Assembly: GCA_903848465.1 (NCBI GenBank) | Contig: CAINGK010000185.1 | Span: 17,485-81,484 of the forward strand | Reading direction: 5' to 3' | DNA: 64,000 bases | Source of the DNA: an uncultured Verrucomicrobiota bacterium | Lineage (GTDB): Bacteria > Verrucomicrobiota > Verrucomicrobiia > Verrucomicrobiales > Verrucomicrobiaceae | In this document: positions 35,632 through 45,900 of the stretch, piece by piece | How the letters are laid out: each line of letters opens with the position of its first letter | Numbering within the stretch: the first letter of the stretch is position 1 | Made by a program: the position numbers and the translations under genes | The notes under the pieces: model-generated | Database searches by the model: none | Seen by the model: only the letters and a program-made list of their open reading frames with translations | What the model was told of the DNA's origin: nothing

Positions 35632-36298
35632 TCCCCAGCGCCGCAGTGTCAAAATTTGTGGCATCACCCAGCCTGCGCAGGCCGCAGTGCTGTTCGCGCT
35701 CGGTGCGGATGCCGTCGGCATCAATCTCTGGCCCAAATCCAAGCGCCACATGCCGCTGGAGGTCGCGGTCAGTTCATTGCAAGCGGTGGCAGCTAAGAAC
35801 GCTCTCGTCGCCGTGCTGGTCAATCCAGACGCCACACTGCTCGACTCCACAATCTCCAGCGGTTTGTTTCAGGCCCTGCAACTCCACGGCGATGAAACAC
35901 CGGCCGACGTGGAGCGCCTCATGCAGCGCGGCATCCACGTCATCAAAGCCCTCCAGGTGCGCGATGCCGCCTCACTCGCGCAGATCGGCGATTTCCCCTG
36001 CGAGTCGATCCTCCTCGACGCCTACAATCCCGGCACCTACGGCGGCGGCGGGCATGCCTTTCCGTGGGAGCTGGCCGTGCGCGCCAAAGAAATGTTTCCC
36101 GCCAAGCACATCCTGCTCTCCGGCGGACTGACCCCTGACAACGTCCGTCAGGCCGTGCAGCAGACCCAGCCCCTCGCAGTCGATGTCGCCAGCGGGGTCG
36201 AGTCGCTGCCTGGAAGCAAGGACCTGCTACAAGTCGCGAAGTTAATTGCCGAAGCACGCGGTGGGTGGGCGGCGGCGCAAAGTAGTCCCGAGCTTTAG
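35621..36298 (+). CDS. trpF: Phosphoribosylanthranilate isomerase
   Basis: A 225-residue TIM-barrel enzyme. KICGITQPAQ contains the general-base Cys, and LLDAYNPGTYGGGG, LLSGGLTPDNV and VDVASGVES are the phosphate- and substrate-binding loops. The Asp in LLDAY is the general acid. It converts phosphoribosylanthranilate to CdRP in tryptophan synthesis. It overlaps the pseudo-receiver gene by 11 bases. The last residues (about 217-225, AAAQSSPEL) are encoded by the start of a palindromic repeat and look like an addition to the normal C-terminus. No other trp gene is adjacent. Confidence 0.92.
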   Translation: MFPDPQRRSVKICGITQPAQAAVLFALGADAVGINLWPKSKRHMPLEVAVSSLQAVAAKNALVAVLVNPDATLLDSTISSGLFQALQLHGDETPADVERLMQRGIHVIKALQVRDAASLAQIGDFPCESILLDAYNPGTYGGGGHAFPWELAVRAKEMFPAKHILLSGGLTPDNVRQAVQQTQPLAVDVASGVESLPGSKDLLQVAKLIAEARGGWAAAQSSPEL

Positions 36299-36302
36299 CT
36301 CG
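36289..36302. repeat. Palindrome overlapping the trpF stop codon
   Basis: CGAGCT TT AGCTCG forms a perfect 6-bp stem (36289-36302) with a two-base loop. The TAG stop of trpF (36296-36298) lies inside it. A second short hairpin text (GGCCTACGAAGGCC) follows at about 36309-36322. The pair looks like a dispersed intergenic element that was reached by the end of trpF. Confidence 0.6.
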
Positions 36303-36399
36303 TTCTGGAGGCCTACGAAGGCCACTCAGCACGAAATTGGTCGCACCATGCCCAAGCGGCCACGAAGCAAACAGCAATCCCTTGTGCTGCCCCGGTCAT

Positions 36400-36432
36400 T
36401 CGTCATTCTACCTTCGTCATTCGTCATTTTTT
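36400..36432 (+). promoter_or_regulatory. TTCGTCATT leader motif ahead of the DUF423 gene
   Basis: The 33 bases before the ATG read in part TTCGTCATTCGTCATT, following a copy of TCATTCTACCTTCGTCATT. The same text style stands in the 5' leaders of the SufT, IscU-like, DoxX and PilM/PilN-like genes, always in the sense direction. There is no Shine-Dalgarno sequence. It may be an upstream RNA element or a repeat; its function is not known. Confidence 0.5.
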
Positions 36433-36807
36433 ATGCAGCCCGACCCCTTCCGCCTTCGTCTCTCCGCCCTCGTGGGCTTCCTCTCCATTGCCCTGGGCGC
36501 ATCCGGCGCGCACGGGTCCATCCATGACAAACTCGTGGCCACCGGGCAGCTCGCCCATTGGGAAACCGCCGTGCAGTACCATCTGCCCCACGCCGTCGTG
36601 CTGCTACTGCTGACGTTGCTAGCCAGCAGCAAACCGCTCATGGTCTGGGCCTGGCGCATGTTTTTCGTCGGCATCCTGCTCTTCAGCGGCTCGCTTTATG
36701 TGCTCGCCTACACCAGTACGAAATGGCTTGGAGCCATCACCCCGCTGGGCGGATTGAGCTTCATGATCGGCTGGGTACTCATCGCAATGTCCGCGAAGGG
36801 AAAATAA
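36433..36807 (+). CDS. DUF423 family membrane protein
   Basis: A 124-residue protein with four hydrophobic segments. The family's opening AlxGxxxvAlGAfGAHg pattern is visible as SALVGFLSIALGASGAHGS, followed by WETAVQYHLPHAVVLLLLTLL. The ATG at 36433 is chosen from the family length. DUF423 members are small inner-membrane proteins of unknown role. It lies after trpF and just before tRNA-Phe, with a leader motif directly in front. Confidence 0.85.
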   Translation: MQPDPFRLRLSALVGFLSIALGASGAHGSIHDKLVATGQLAHWETAVQYHLPHAVVLLLLTLLASSKPLMVWAWRMFFVGILLFSGSLYVLAYTSTKWLGAITPLGGLSFMIGWVLIAMSAKGK

Positions 36808-36891
36808 GTCGTCACAGCAATCTTCACGACACGCGAAAAACACGTTGCGCCATGATGGGAGCTTGCTCCTATACCGGCCCTTCAAGTCAGA

Positions 36892-36964
36892 GGCTCGGTA
36901 GCTCAGTCGGTAGAGCAGGGGATTGAAAATCCCCGTGTCGGCGGTTCGATTCCGTCCCGAGCCA
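36892..36964 (+). tRNA. tRNA-Phe (anticodon GAA)
   Basis: The 73-base gene folds as a cloverleaf: acceptor stem GGCTCGG (36892-36898) with CCGAGCC (36957-36963), and discriminator A at 36964. The anticodon arm has stem GGGGA/TCCCC with loop TTGAAAA, and anticodon GAA at 36925-36927. The T arm has loop TTCGATT. The CCA end is not encoded. The 3' side is followed by a patch of damaged accessory genes, a common site for island insertion, though no att repeat was found here. Confidence 0.97.
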
Positions 36965-37044
36965 CCTCTTGCGTTAAATGCATTGAGGTTGAAGGTTTTG
37001 ACCGCTGTTCAGCGGGATTTTGAGTTTTGGGTTCAGCGGTAAGT

Positions 37045-37275
37045 TCAGGAGAGTTGAATGTTTGCGATTTTCTTTTTTGGGTGGGTCGGTTCGAAAATGA
37101 GTCCTCCGGGGCGGACCTGCCAGGACATTGCCACATAGCCCATTTCATCTGTAATTTCAGCCCTGACGGTTGGATTGGTTGCGGCGTGCAAGGCAGCTCA
37201 CAAGTGATCCATGAGGGCACGCGATTTTTGTGTGGCGTCATCGACGTTGGTGAGTGTTTCTTGGTCAAGGCTCAT
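37045..37275 (-). pseudogene. Small gene downstream of ImmA-like peptidase, interrupted by one in-frame TGA
   Basis: The ATG (37275) overlaps the stop codon of the ImmA/IrrE-like gene (ATGA). The frame encodes MSLDQETLTNVDDATQKSRA and then stops at TGA 37198-37200 after 25 codons. The same frame continues with coding-like text (NPTVRAEITDEMGYVAMSW, then RPGGLIFEPTHPKKK) to a second TGA at 37045-37047. One substitution, such as TGA from TGG, would give a 76-residue protein. The frame is too short to have a defined start after the stop, apart from TTG. It is either damaged or suffers a base-call error. Function unknown. Confidence 0.6.
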
Positions 37276-38147
37276 GATTTGGTGAGTGACTTGGATTGCC
37301 GTTTTTTTGCTCTTAACCGGGCTGGCAGTTGACCCTTGGCCATTTCCTCAATGGCTCCTGCGGCCACGAGAATGGCATCCAGGCTGAACACGGGCAGGGC
37401 AGTGCCATCTTGAAGGTGACTCGATAAATAACTGGCGGAAGCAGGCATGACACGAAAGCGCTGGCATACGAGCCACGCCACCGCCTCGGCTTCCAGTTCT
37501 CTCGTTTTGAGGTCGAGAGTCGCCGGGCGTTCTGGCCACCATTCATCCTTGAGTCGTCCCAGATGCCCGCAGAAAAGATGTCCAAGTTCGTGGGCTATCG
37601 TGGCGAATTGCTGTGTGCGGGTATGAGTGGTGTTGAGGCTGATTTGGTAGCCAGTTTTGGTTCGTTGAATTGCTCCCGCCAGATTTGGGTGCAGCAGGTG
37701 GTTCTCGATGGTAATTCCCGCTCTCGTACACAGCCGGCGCAAACGGCTGAATGTTAATTCCGTCACCTCTCCATGCACGTCAAAGCTGCTTTTCATGGCC
37801 TCCAAGATTTCGCGGGGCAGTTCGCCACCTTCGGTGTCAGTGACGTCAAAAACGAACAGCACTGGACGCATGGGGGCAAGGATAACCAAAGGCCGAGCAC
37901 CAGCCTTGAGCGTGCGCTTGAGTTTCTGCCATTTCTCGGGAGGTGCCACAAAGAGCGCTTTTGAGTTCTGAATGTGCAACAGCAGGCAGTTGAAGGGAGA
38001 GTATGCTGGAAGGCGACGTGTGAATTCCAGCAAGGCCCTAAAACCAGCGCTAGTGGCGTAATTCAGAGCGCTGCGGATAAGCTGGTCGATGGCAGCAACT
38101 TTCGTATCCTCATCGGCTGTGGTAAATGGCAGTTCCGCTTGTTTCAT
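37272..38147 (-). CDS. ImmA/IrrE-like (or ArdC-type) zinc metallopeptidase
   Basis: A 291-residue protein with the zinc site in IAHELGHLFCGHLG (HExxH plus later His), and a Glu in RELEAEAVAWLVCQRF that can complete the site. The N-terminal half contains RLPAYSPFNCLLLHIQNS, resembling the ArdC/plasmid-type N-terminal region, and FVAPPEKWQKLKRTLKAGARP. Such peptidases cleave repressors (ImmA) or protect incoming DNA (ArdC), and they are typical of mobile elements. Neighbouring small genes overlap it by four bases on both sides, which indicates an operon. It lies 308 bases from tRNA-Phe. Confidence 0.85.
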   Translation of the reverse strand: MKQAELPFTTADEDTKVAAIDQLIRSALNYATSAGFRALLEFTRRLPAYSPFNCLLLHIQNSKALFVAPPEKWQKLKRTLKAGARPLVILAPMRPVLFVFDVTDTEGGELPREILEAMKSSFDVHGEVTELTFSRLRRLCTRAGITIENHLLHPNLAGAIQRTKTGYQISLNTTHTRTQQFATIAHELGHLFCGHLGRLKDEWWPERPATLDLKTRELEAEAVAWLVCQRFRVMPASASYLSSHLQDGTALPVFSLDAILVAAGAIEEMAKGQLPARLRAKKRQSKSLTKS

Positions 38148-38510
38148 GGTGCTTGTTGGAATTTATCAGCGGCTTCTGCTGCGCGGTTGAAGGGATGCAG
38201 GATGTTGGTGGCCGATTCGACGAGCAGCAGCCAACCGATGGAAAACTTCGCATCGGTTTCAGAGGTGGTTTGCAATGACTGAACGACCGCATTCATCTCC
38301 AGGATGGTTTCCCATAACGATCCTTTGAACACGATTGTGGATGTCCGCTGGTGATGGTTCCATCACTTCAGACAACTCGAATATTTCTGAGATGACGTCG
38401 TGCTTGGTGGAAATTAGGCTATCACACAGCGCCGTAATTTGGGCATTCGCGCCCTCAGGCAGCGTGAGATTGGGCAACTCGGTCTGAATATAAACGGCGT
38501 TGCTCATCAT
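38144..38510 (-). pseudogene. Small accessory gene, probably frameshifted, upstream of ImmA-like gene
   Basis: Two overlapping frames look like parts of one gene. The first runs from ATG 38510 (MMSNAVYIQTELPNLTLPEG) to about 38330. The second frame then carries on from about VFKGSLWETILEMNAVV to the stop (TGA 38144-38146) and overlaps the ImmA-like ATG by four bases. A one-base shift near 38330 joins them into about 122 residues. The amino-acid text is coherent on both sides, which supports one ancestral gene. Separately the halves are 83 and 62 residues. Function unknown. Confidence 0.5.
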
Positions 38511-38655
38511 AATCCCCCAGGAAGATCACTTTGTGCCCTTCGGAGTGGCGGAAGCTTCCGCTGTGAGGCTGGTAGCCCAGTTTTTTGAGCAGGGCTGTGA
38601 GTTTGTCGTTCTGTCCGTGGATGTCGCCGATCAGGTCATAGGATTGTGGTTTCAT
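38455..38655 (-). pseudogene. 5' fragment of a metallophosphoesterase gene
   Basis: From the ATG at 38655 the frame reads KPQSYDLIGDIHGQNDKL, then VIFLGDY. GDIHG and FLGD are the first two metal-binding motifs of PrpA/ApaH-like phosphoesterases, which normally continue as FVDRGP and on to GNHE and GH motifs. Here the sequence changes right after the GD and runs out of frame into the start of the small accessory gene (38510). All later motifs are missing. So a deletion has joined a phosphoesterase stump to the accessory gene. The frame ends at 38455, but the homologous part is only about 48 codons. Confidence 0.72.
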
Positions 38656-38714
38656 TGCACCGCCATCATCGCCCGAAACATACGCATCGACCATGTGGCA
38701 AAATGGTGTATATA

Positions 38715-38728
38715 TTACTTAAAAGTAA
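38715..38728. promoter_or_regulatory. Palindromic candidate operator between LysR gene and metallophosphoesterase stump
   Basis: TTACTT AA AAGTAA is a perfect inverted repeat ending four bases before the LysR start codon. The intergenic region is only 76 bases and AT-rich, so it should hold control sequences of both divergent genes. LysR proteins usually bind T-N11-A sites near divergent starts, so autoregulation is possible. Confidence 0.5.
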
Positions 38729-38731
38729 GTT

Positions 38732-39661
38732 ATGAGTGACGCCCTCCCACCTCTGAATGGTCTTTCCCTGGATCGTTTGCGCAACTTTCTGGCCTTTGCG
38801 GACAAAGGTTCTATCGCCAAAGCAGCCCCTGGCAGCCTCACTCGCCAAGCTCTCATCAGCAGGCAGATCGGGGAGTTGGAACAATACTTCGCCACCGAAC
38901 TCACCGTGCGACGCGGGAAAACTCTGGCGCTTTCCGAAGCTGGTGAAAATTTGGCGAATCTCGTGAGGTCGCAATTTCAGGACCTGGAGGAGTTTCAAAA
39001 GAAGCTGCGCGGCCAGTGCAGGACCTTCAGCATCGGGGCCGGCGCGAGCGTGCTGGAATGGTTGGTGGTGCCCTGCGTGTCCAAGATTCGGAGCCTGCTT
39101 GGCGACTCCGCCCTGCGGCTTTCCTCACAGCGCAGCAGAGAACTCGTGGAGAGCATTCGGGATGGGCAACTCGATTTTGTCATCGTCCGCGATGACGCCA
39201 TTTCGGAGGAATTGCGTCTCAAATCGAGTTTGCCGCTGTGCAAGCGCGTGTTGTTCACTCTGTGCGCTTCTCGCAAACTGCTTGGCCGCAAACCCACCAC
39301 TGCCCTCAGTGATCCTACTGAGTGGCAATCACTGCCCTTCGCGGCCAGTGGCGGGGGCGGTCAGTTGGATGCAACCTTTCGAGCGGCCATGACCGCCGCC
39401 GTGGGAGACTTTCATCCGGTGGTCGAGTGTGATTCGATGCTGCAGGTGCGCGAGTTGATCGTGCAGGGCGTCTGCGCGGGACTGCTGCCCTCCTTTGGAA
39501 CTCATGGGCTGGATGAGCACGATGTCGTGATGCGCGAGTTTGCTCCCATGAAGGACTTCGGGCGCTCTCTGGTCCTGCACTGGAATGAACGCCAGATGCG
39601 CCGGCGCGGGGTAGGGGAGTCTGTGATCAAGGGAATCGCCAAGGCGCTGGGGAAGTCCTGA
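38732..39661 (+). CDS. LysR family transcriptional regulator
   Basis: A 309-residue protein with an N-terminal winged helix-turn-helix (about 10-70: LDRLRNFLAFADKGSIAKAA, then RQALISRQIGELEQYF and LSEAGE) and a C-terminal periplasmic-binding-like effector domain (about 95-300, with FSIGAGASVLEWLVVP and GVCAGLLPSFGTHG). It is divergent from the broken accessory genes, which may once have been its targets. The helix-turn-helix has GSLTRQALISRQIGELE where most LysR proteins have a shorter turn. The effector is unknown. Confidence 0.9.
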   Translation: MSDALPPLNGLSLDRLRNFLAFADKGSIAKAAPGSLTRQALISRQIGELEQYFATELTVRRGKTLALSEAGENLANLVRSQFQDLEEFQKKLRGQCRTFSIGAGASVLEWLVVPCVSKIRSLLGDSALRLSSQRSRELVESIRDGQLDFVIVRDDAISEELRLKSSLPLCKRVLFTLCASRKLLGRKPTTALSDPTEWQSLPFAASGGGGQLDATFRAAMTAAVGDFHPVVECDSMLQVRELIVQGVCAGLLPSFGTHGLDEHDVVMREFAPMKDFGRSLVLHWNERQMRRRGVGESVIKGIAKALGKS

Positions 39662-39927
39662 ATTAAACGCCTGGGGTAGTTTGCAAAGCGGCGTGTCCAC
39701 GAAGAAGTTTTGCACGAATTGAACCCGGGTTCCAGAGATGGGCGGCGTTTTTGATCCTATTGGAGTGGTGGAACTGGGGAAGACTTTAACTGTGGCGATG
39801 TTCGTTTTTGCCCTTTCATAACCCGGTGCTGAGGCAGATTTGTGCGGTTGGCTTTCGAGGCCTGTGTGGCGGTAGTTTTTAAACTGAATGCTTGGCAACT
39901 CAGAGCTTTTTGGAATTAAATTCTGAT
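39662..39927. other. Intergenic region ahead of the giant gene
   Basis: The 266 bases hold no gene that can be supported. The minus-strand frame 39329-40132 is antisense to coding sequence and is not counted. No repeat element was recognised. The promoter of the giant gene must be here. Confidence 0.5.
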
Positions 39928-42900
39928 ATGATTGAAAAAATGCGCTCCATCGCCTTAGGATTTGTCTGGCTAGCCTGTGCCACGCTACGATCGCAGGATT
40001 TATCGGCGACTCTTTCCAGCATCGCGTCGGGTGCAGGCGCGCCGAAGGTGGTGTCGAAGGCGCTGGTGCCGTGGCTGGATGAGGCGGGCTTTGACCGCCT
40101 GAAGGAGGCGCTGGATGCCACCGCGCAGGCAAAGAAGCGCGGTGCGCCAGAATGGATGGCTATGGCCTGCGTGGAGGAGCATTTGCAGCGCCCGACGCAG
40201 GCGCTGTCGGCGTGGAAAAAAGCCTGCGCCAACCCGCAGAACACCTCGGCGCTGATGCAATTGGGGATGGCGCATGCGCTGGCGCGGCTGCGGCAGTTTG
40301 ATGAGGCGGTGAAGGTGCTGGAGGAGATGGATGCGACCAAGGCAGACGCGCACAGCGTGCAGGAGGCCGTCTTGCTGCTGCACAGCCTGGCCTCCGAGGG
40401 CGGGCAGCGTTCAGACAGGCAGACACTGCCGCAGCGCATGGCGGAGAAAAGACCCGACGATGCGGAACTCAAGCTGCTGTTGGCACGACTGGCGATGGAA
40501 CGAGGTTCCTCACCGGAGACGATACGCAGCGCCAAAGAAGCCCTGAGCCAAGCGAAGGATGCGCCGGCCAAGCTGGCCTGGCTGCTGGTGGTACTCGACA
40601 ATGAATTGCAGCAGGGCAAAAATCTGGAGGCCACGAAGGAAGCGCTGCAAGGTCTGGCGGAGACCCCGCCGAATTCGGAGGACGAATGGCAACTGCTGGG
40701 GCGGCTGACCCGTGCGCTGCAGATGAGAAATCGCAACCCGACCAAGGCGAACATGCTCACCGAGGCGGAGGTGGCCGAGCAGTTTAAAGACCGGCCCGCC
40801 GTGGTGCGCCGCATGGCTGCCTCCCTGCGTGCGGCCGGTGCCACGCCCGCCGCGCAAAAAGTGCTCGGCCTGCTGAAGGAAGACGCTGCGGCAAAGAAGC
40901 TGATCACTGACTGGCAGGAGGAGGACGGGAGCGAACCACAACCGACCGAGCGCCAGCGCATGGCCGCTGTGAGCAAGGTCGCAGACGCCGAAAAAATAGC
41001 GGTAGTTCCAGCCTGGCAGGAGGAAGTGCAGAAACTGGACGGCGAAGCCCGCTTGAAAAAACTGCTCGAATTATGGAAGGCGGACCCACGGGATCAGGCG
41101 GCGGCCTTGCAACTGATCGATCACTTCCTCGCGAACTACAACAACAGAAGGGAGGCGGAGATGCAACAGGTGGTCATACAAACGCATTTTGCATGCGCGG
41201 ACAGCATCGCTCGGCAGACCTGGTGGCGACAGCTCGCCCGGAAGCGCTCACTCAGTGGTTATCAGGCGATGCAATGGTGTCAGTCCATGCGATGGGACAT
41301 GGGCGAAAAAGCCGACTGCTGGGAAGCGCTGGCACTCACTCAGCGGGATTCCTTCCTGTCGCCCTTGCGTGAGGCGGTACGCCTAGCGCCCGATAACGAA
41401 AGAACGAAAATGGATCTGGCCAGGACGCTTTGGCGCAATGGCTACTTGGCAGACTCACTGCGCCAGCTTGACGGGATGACGACCCCCCATGGGCAGGCGG
41501 CTGCGCGTTTGGAGATTGCAGTCATGGATCTGTTCAAGGGGCGGCCGCATGCGGCGACACGTACGATGTTTGAACTAGCGGGCCATGAAGCTCTGGGTGA
41601 AGACATGGCAACGACGCTGAGCGCCGGGCTGATGGCGTGGCGCGAGTGGGCGGATGCTGTAGATTTTTTGGCCTCACAACGACAGCGGTTTCCTGCAAAT
41701 TACCGACTGGCGGCTCTTCACGGACTGGCGCTGCAAGGCGCTGGTGAGCAAAACAAGGCGGGCGAGGTGTTCCTGAAGATGGGCGAATTTGTGCAGGAAA
41801 TCTCGCCGACGCCGGACGACGAATTTTATGAGGAAGTAGAACGAAGCATGCGAAGAGGTCCCCGAGCTTACGCCTCTGGGGATGGCCTGCTGGAATGGAT
41901 GCAACTGCAGGAGGCCGTCAGCAACATGCAGCAGGAAGCCCTGACGATGAAGCAATGGATCGCGCAGCAGCAGTACAGACTGGCCGGTTATTCCCGCCCC
42001 CTGCTGACACTGCAGACGGTATCCCAAGCCGCAGCCTGGGGCATGGCGCATCTGTTTGCCATGGTGGCCGAGCAGCCCGAAGCGGAGCGCCAGGCATGGG
42101 TGGAGAAGGCGCGCACGTCAAAACTGCCGATGCCGGAGCTGCTCGTGGCAGGCAAAATCATCCAGGAGAAAGACCAGCGTTCACGGCTGACACTTGACCC
42201 AGCATGGATCGAAAAACATCTGGATCTGCCCTGGGTCGGACCGCTCTGGCTGCAACAGGCCGCTACGCAACAACCGCCCAAATCCGTCGAGGTGGCGCTG
42301 GCATTGAAGGTGTCACGAGCCACTTTGGAAACCCATGTCTTCACCGCGCTGAGAGCGGCACTGCTGGCCTGGCGTGTCACGCCGCAGGACCCCGCCGTGC
42401 TTGATGCCGTGATGACGGCGTTGGCTCACGGCAAGCCGGAGGACGCAGCCGAGTTGATCGCTCAAACGAGATCTGACCTGGGACAGATCCCGTTGGAGGC
42501 ACGGCGCAAAGCGGCACCCCAGTTGATCGAGGTGCTAATTTCCCTATCGCAAAAAATCACTGACGATCCAGACCGCCATCGAGTACATCAGGAACTGATA
42601 CAGGGCGCACTGTGGCTGGGTGCATGGGAGGCAGCGGCGCAGCAGGCTGAAGCGGCGCTGGCCTCCAGACCAGCCTCACTGGCCGGAGACGCGGCGGATG
42701 CAACCCATTCCCTGAAAGCGCAGGCCGAGAGACGACTGACATATCCCACTGCCGTTCTGTCATGGCCGCCCCAGAATGGCAGTGAATTCTGGCCCTATTT
42801 TTCCATGGCTTCAAAGGACGGGGAAGAAGCTGTGATTATTAAGGCGGAGGAGAAAGCCGCATTCCTAGCTGCTGGATCGAAGATCCAGGACTGGCGCTTG

Positions 42901-45900
42901 AAATTGCAGTGGCATCTGCTTGGCGGCGACCAACCCGGTGCGAAAAAGGTGGTGTCAGCATGGCTTCAGGCGCAGCCGGTGAATCGTGACGCGGTGCTCA
43001 CAGCCGCCGGGCTGGCTGTAGCGGAGCAGGATCTGCCACGTGCGCTGGACCTTCTGCATGCACGAATGCAGGCGCAAAAGATACCCGAGGAACGGCTGGT
43101 GGCGCAGATCGACTACCTGCTGGCTGGCACTTATCATGGTGAACGCCCTTCCTTGCGTGAAAGCATGTCCCGGCGTGGAATCCAGACCACTGAGCAGCTC
43201 ACACCTCCTCCAGCGGCTCATCTCAAACGGCTGCGAAAAATCGCAGAAGACCTGCTCCCCCGGCTGCAAAAAATACCGCAGAGTTATCGCTCGCTGTGGG
43301 CGGCGATATACAAGGGACTGGGGCTACAGGCAGAAGCGGACACTCTGCGTGACAAGCCAAGACAGCAGCAAGAACCTCAAGCGGTACTCTGGAGCGGCAT
43401 GGACAGTGCGTATGTGAACCTCCTGGAACGCTCTATAGGCGAACGGGAGACCTCGGCATCCCCCAACGACATCTTATGGCTGCTTGAGCCCCAACAAGCC
43501 TCACCTACAGCACCGGCGGTGGAAGTGCTGGTGCGCTTTCTGCGGCACGAGGCGGACAAGCGGTTCTTCGGTTTGCAGGGAGACGATGGTCAGCTTGAAC
43601 AATGGCAGCGCATCATCCGGAAGAATGACCTAGCCAAGAGCGTGCTGGCGGCAGTCGATCCAGGCAAATCCCCCACCTGGCGGCGGCTGGCACAGGCGGT
43701 GCATGCGGCAGAGGCCTGCGAGGCCTGGGGGCAGGTGGTTGCCTGGGGTGCTGAGGCGCTCAAGCTGGATGCTGGCAGCCAAACCCTGAAGCTGGCCTTG
43801 GCCGCAGCACGGCTGCGGTCCAGCGGCGACCCCACAGCAATGGTAGAAGCATTCAAAGCACTGCCCCCCGCTGAAGCCTATCGCAACTTGAGCGCCCTGC
43901 TAAAAACGGCCCTGAAGACGGCGGACTTCGCTCAACGGCTGAAACTGGCCGAGGCGGTGGTGCGGCTGGCCGGGCAGCAACCAGCCATCATGTCACCCAC
44001 GGAGGAAGCCCGAGGTGAGGCGGTGACTGACACGTTTGCGCTGATTTCCGATGCCGTGAATGACCGTGAAGGGCGCAGCGTGGCCCCTGCGATCTACGGA
44101 GAATTAGCCCCTCGTCAGAATGCCAATCCCAAACAGCAGCCCTCGACCAACCCTGCCACCGCCGATCAACTGGAAACGCGAAAAAAACGGTTCGCAGAGT
44201 TATGCGACCTGTCCCTGAAACATCCAGAGTGGATGCGCGAGACGCTGCGCCGACTGGTCACACGCCATCTGGTGGACGGGCAGCCGGAAGCATCGGTGCT
44301 GGTGGAATACATCAAGCAGGGGCTGGCCGCACAGCCGCAGCAAAAGCAGTCTTACTTCAATGCGTTTGCAGGCTTGGGACTGAACCTCAAAGACGGGAGC
44401 ATGCGGCTCCGGCTGGCACGGCTGGCCTTGCAGCAGCTCGACACCATCTATGACGACCCCAAGCGCCAGATCCACCAGGACTCAGAGTCGAGCAATTTGG
44501 TTCAACTCATCGGCGGTGAGATTCTCGGAGCGAAGCATCCGCCTCTCTGGGCCTTGTGGGAATGCCCGCTGGACGCGATCACCGGCCAGTACCAGCACAC
44601 GCCGGAACAACTGGCGCTGAACAAAGAGCGCCGTGAACTGATGGATCAGTTGTGGCAGGCCTCGGAATCGCTGCCACAGTTGCGCCGGCAGTTGTTTCCC
44701 ACCTGGGCAGGATACCGGCTGCACTTCGTGGACAAGATGGATGAAGTGCTCGCGGTGGCGCGCACCCTGAACGATGCGCCCAATGCTCGCTCCCTGCTGC
44801 GTGATTTTGTGGACAAGGCGGTGCAGTCCTATGAAAACCCACACCATGTTCTTGCCGCAGAGCTGGTAGAGGCGCTGCTGCATGACCAGTCGTCCAATCT
44901 CAAGCCCGAGGAGATGGCGGAACCGGTCAGCCAAATCATCCGCGTCCTGACCCTGGGACGCAATAACCAGGCGGACCCGATGCCCCCGCTCTCCGCCACA
45001 CCCGAGGAGGCGGAAAAACTCCTCAGCCTGGACCTGCAGCAAAGACGGCGTGCCGTGCTCTCACGGCTCACGGAGCTGCTGGGCAAAGACTACGCCACCA
45101 CACCCGAATTGATTTTTGCCCAGTTTGAAGAGGCGCTGCGGCAGAACAAGGACGTGAAGAAAATCACACGGGACATCGTCAAACAGTCTGAACGCCAGCC
45201 GCAGCAGATGCGGCAGGCGCTGGTGGCGTTTATCCAAGCTGGCAATGGCAAGCATCTGAGCCGTGGCCAAACGAACGGCTACAGCGGCGGTGTCTGGCAG
45301 CTTGACCTGAGGCTACGCTGGTTCTCCGCCACGCTCGAACTGGGCAAACAGTTGATGAAAACCGATGCCAAGGAGGGTGAGTCCCGGTTCGAATGGCTGC
45401 AATACTGGATCATGGACCTGATCCAGCCCAACCTGCTGGCGGAGCCACCCGTGCCCCCGCCAAATGGGATGGAACCCGGGCATGGCGGAGTCTATGGCAG
45501 CACGGCGCTGCAATATGCCAAACAGCCGCTGCTCAAGAAACGTGACGAACTGCTCCTGACCGGCGTGGAGCTGGCGATGCAGCAGAGCGAACTCTGGTTG
45601 GATGAATTCCATGCCTATACGGCCCTCCAGATGGTACGCATGCCTCCTGGATCCCGGCAGATCATGGCCGTGCTGGACAAGCATTGTGCCAGCCGCCCGG
45701 AGCAGTATGTCACCGCCTTGAGGAAATGGACCGACAACGGTGCCTTCAAGTCCCTGGAGGCCCGACTGGCAGGCGCGGACATCATATTGAAGGCACTCGA
45801 TGCCTGGCCCAAGAACCAGGTGGCCGGTGATTTCCACCAGCCCATCGAAGATTGGCGGCGGGTGGTGCTGGGAGTTCACTGGTCGGGGAACGTACAGGAG

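Noticed and set aside
36903-37268. Minus-strand frame of 121 codons with an end that looks like a conserved protein tail
   Set aside because: The end is the antisense translation of tRNA-Phe (GIEPPTRGFSIPCSTD), a known annotation artefact; the rest lies out of frame over the interrupted small gene.
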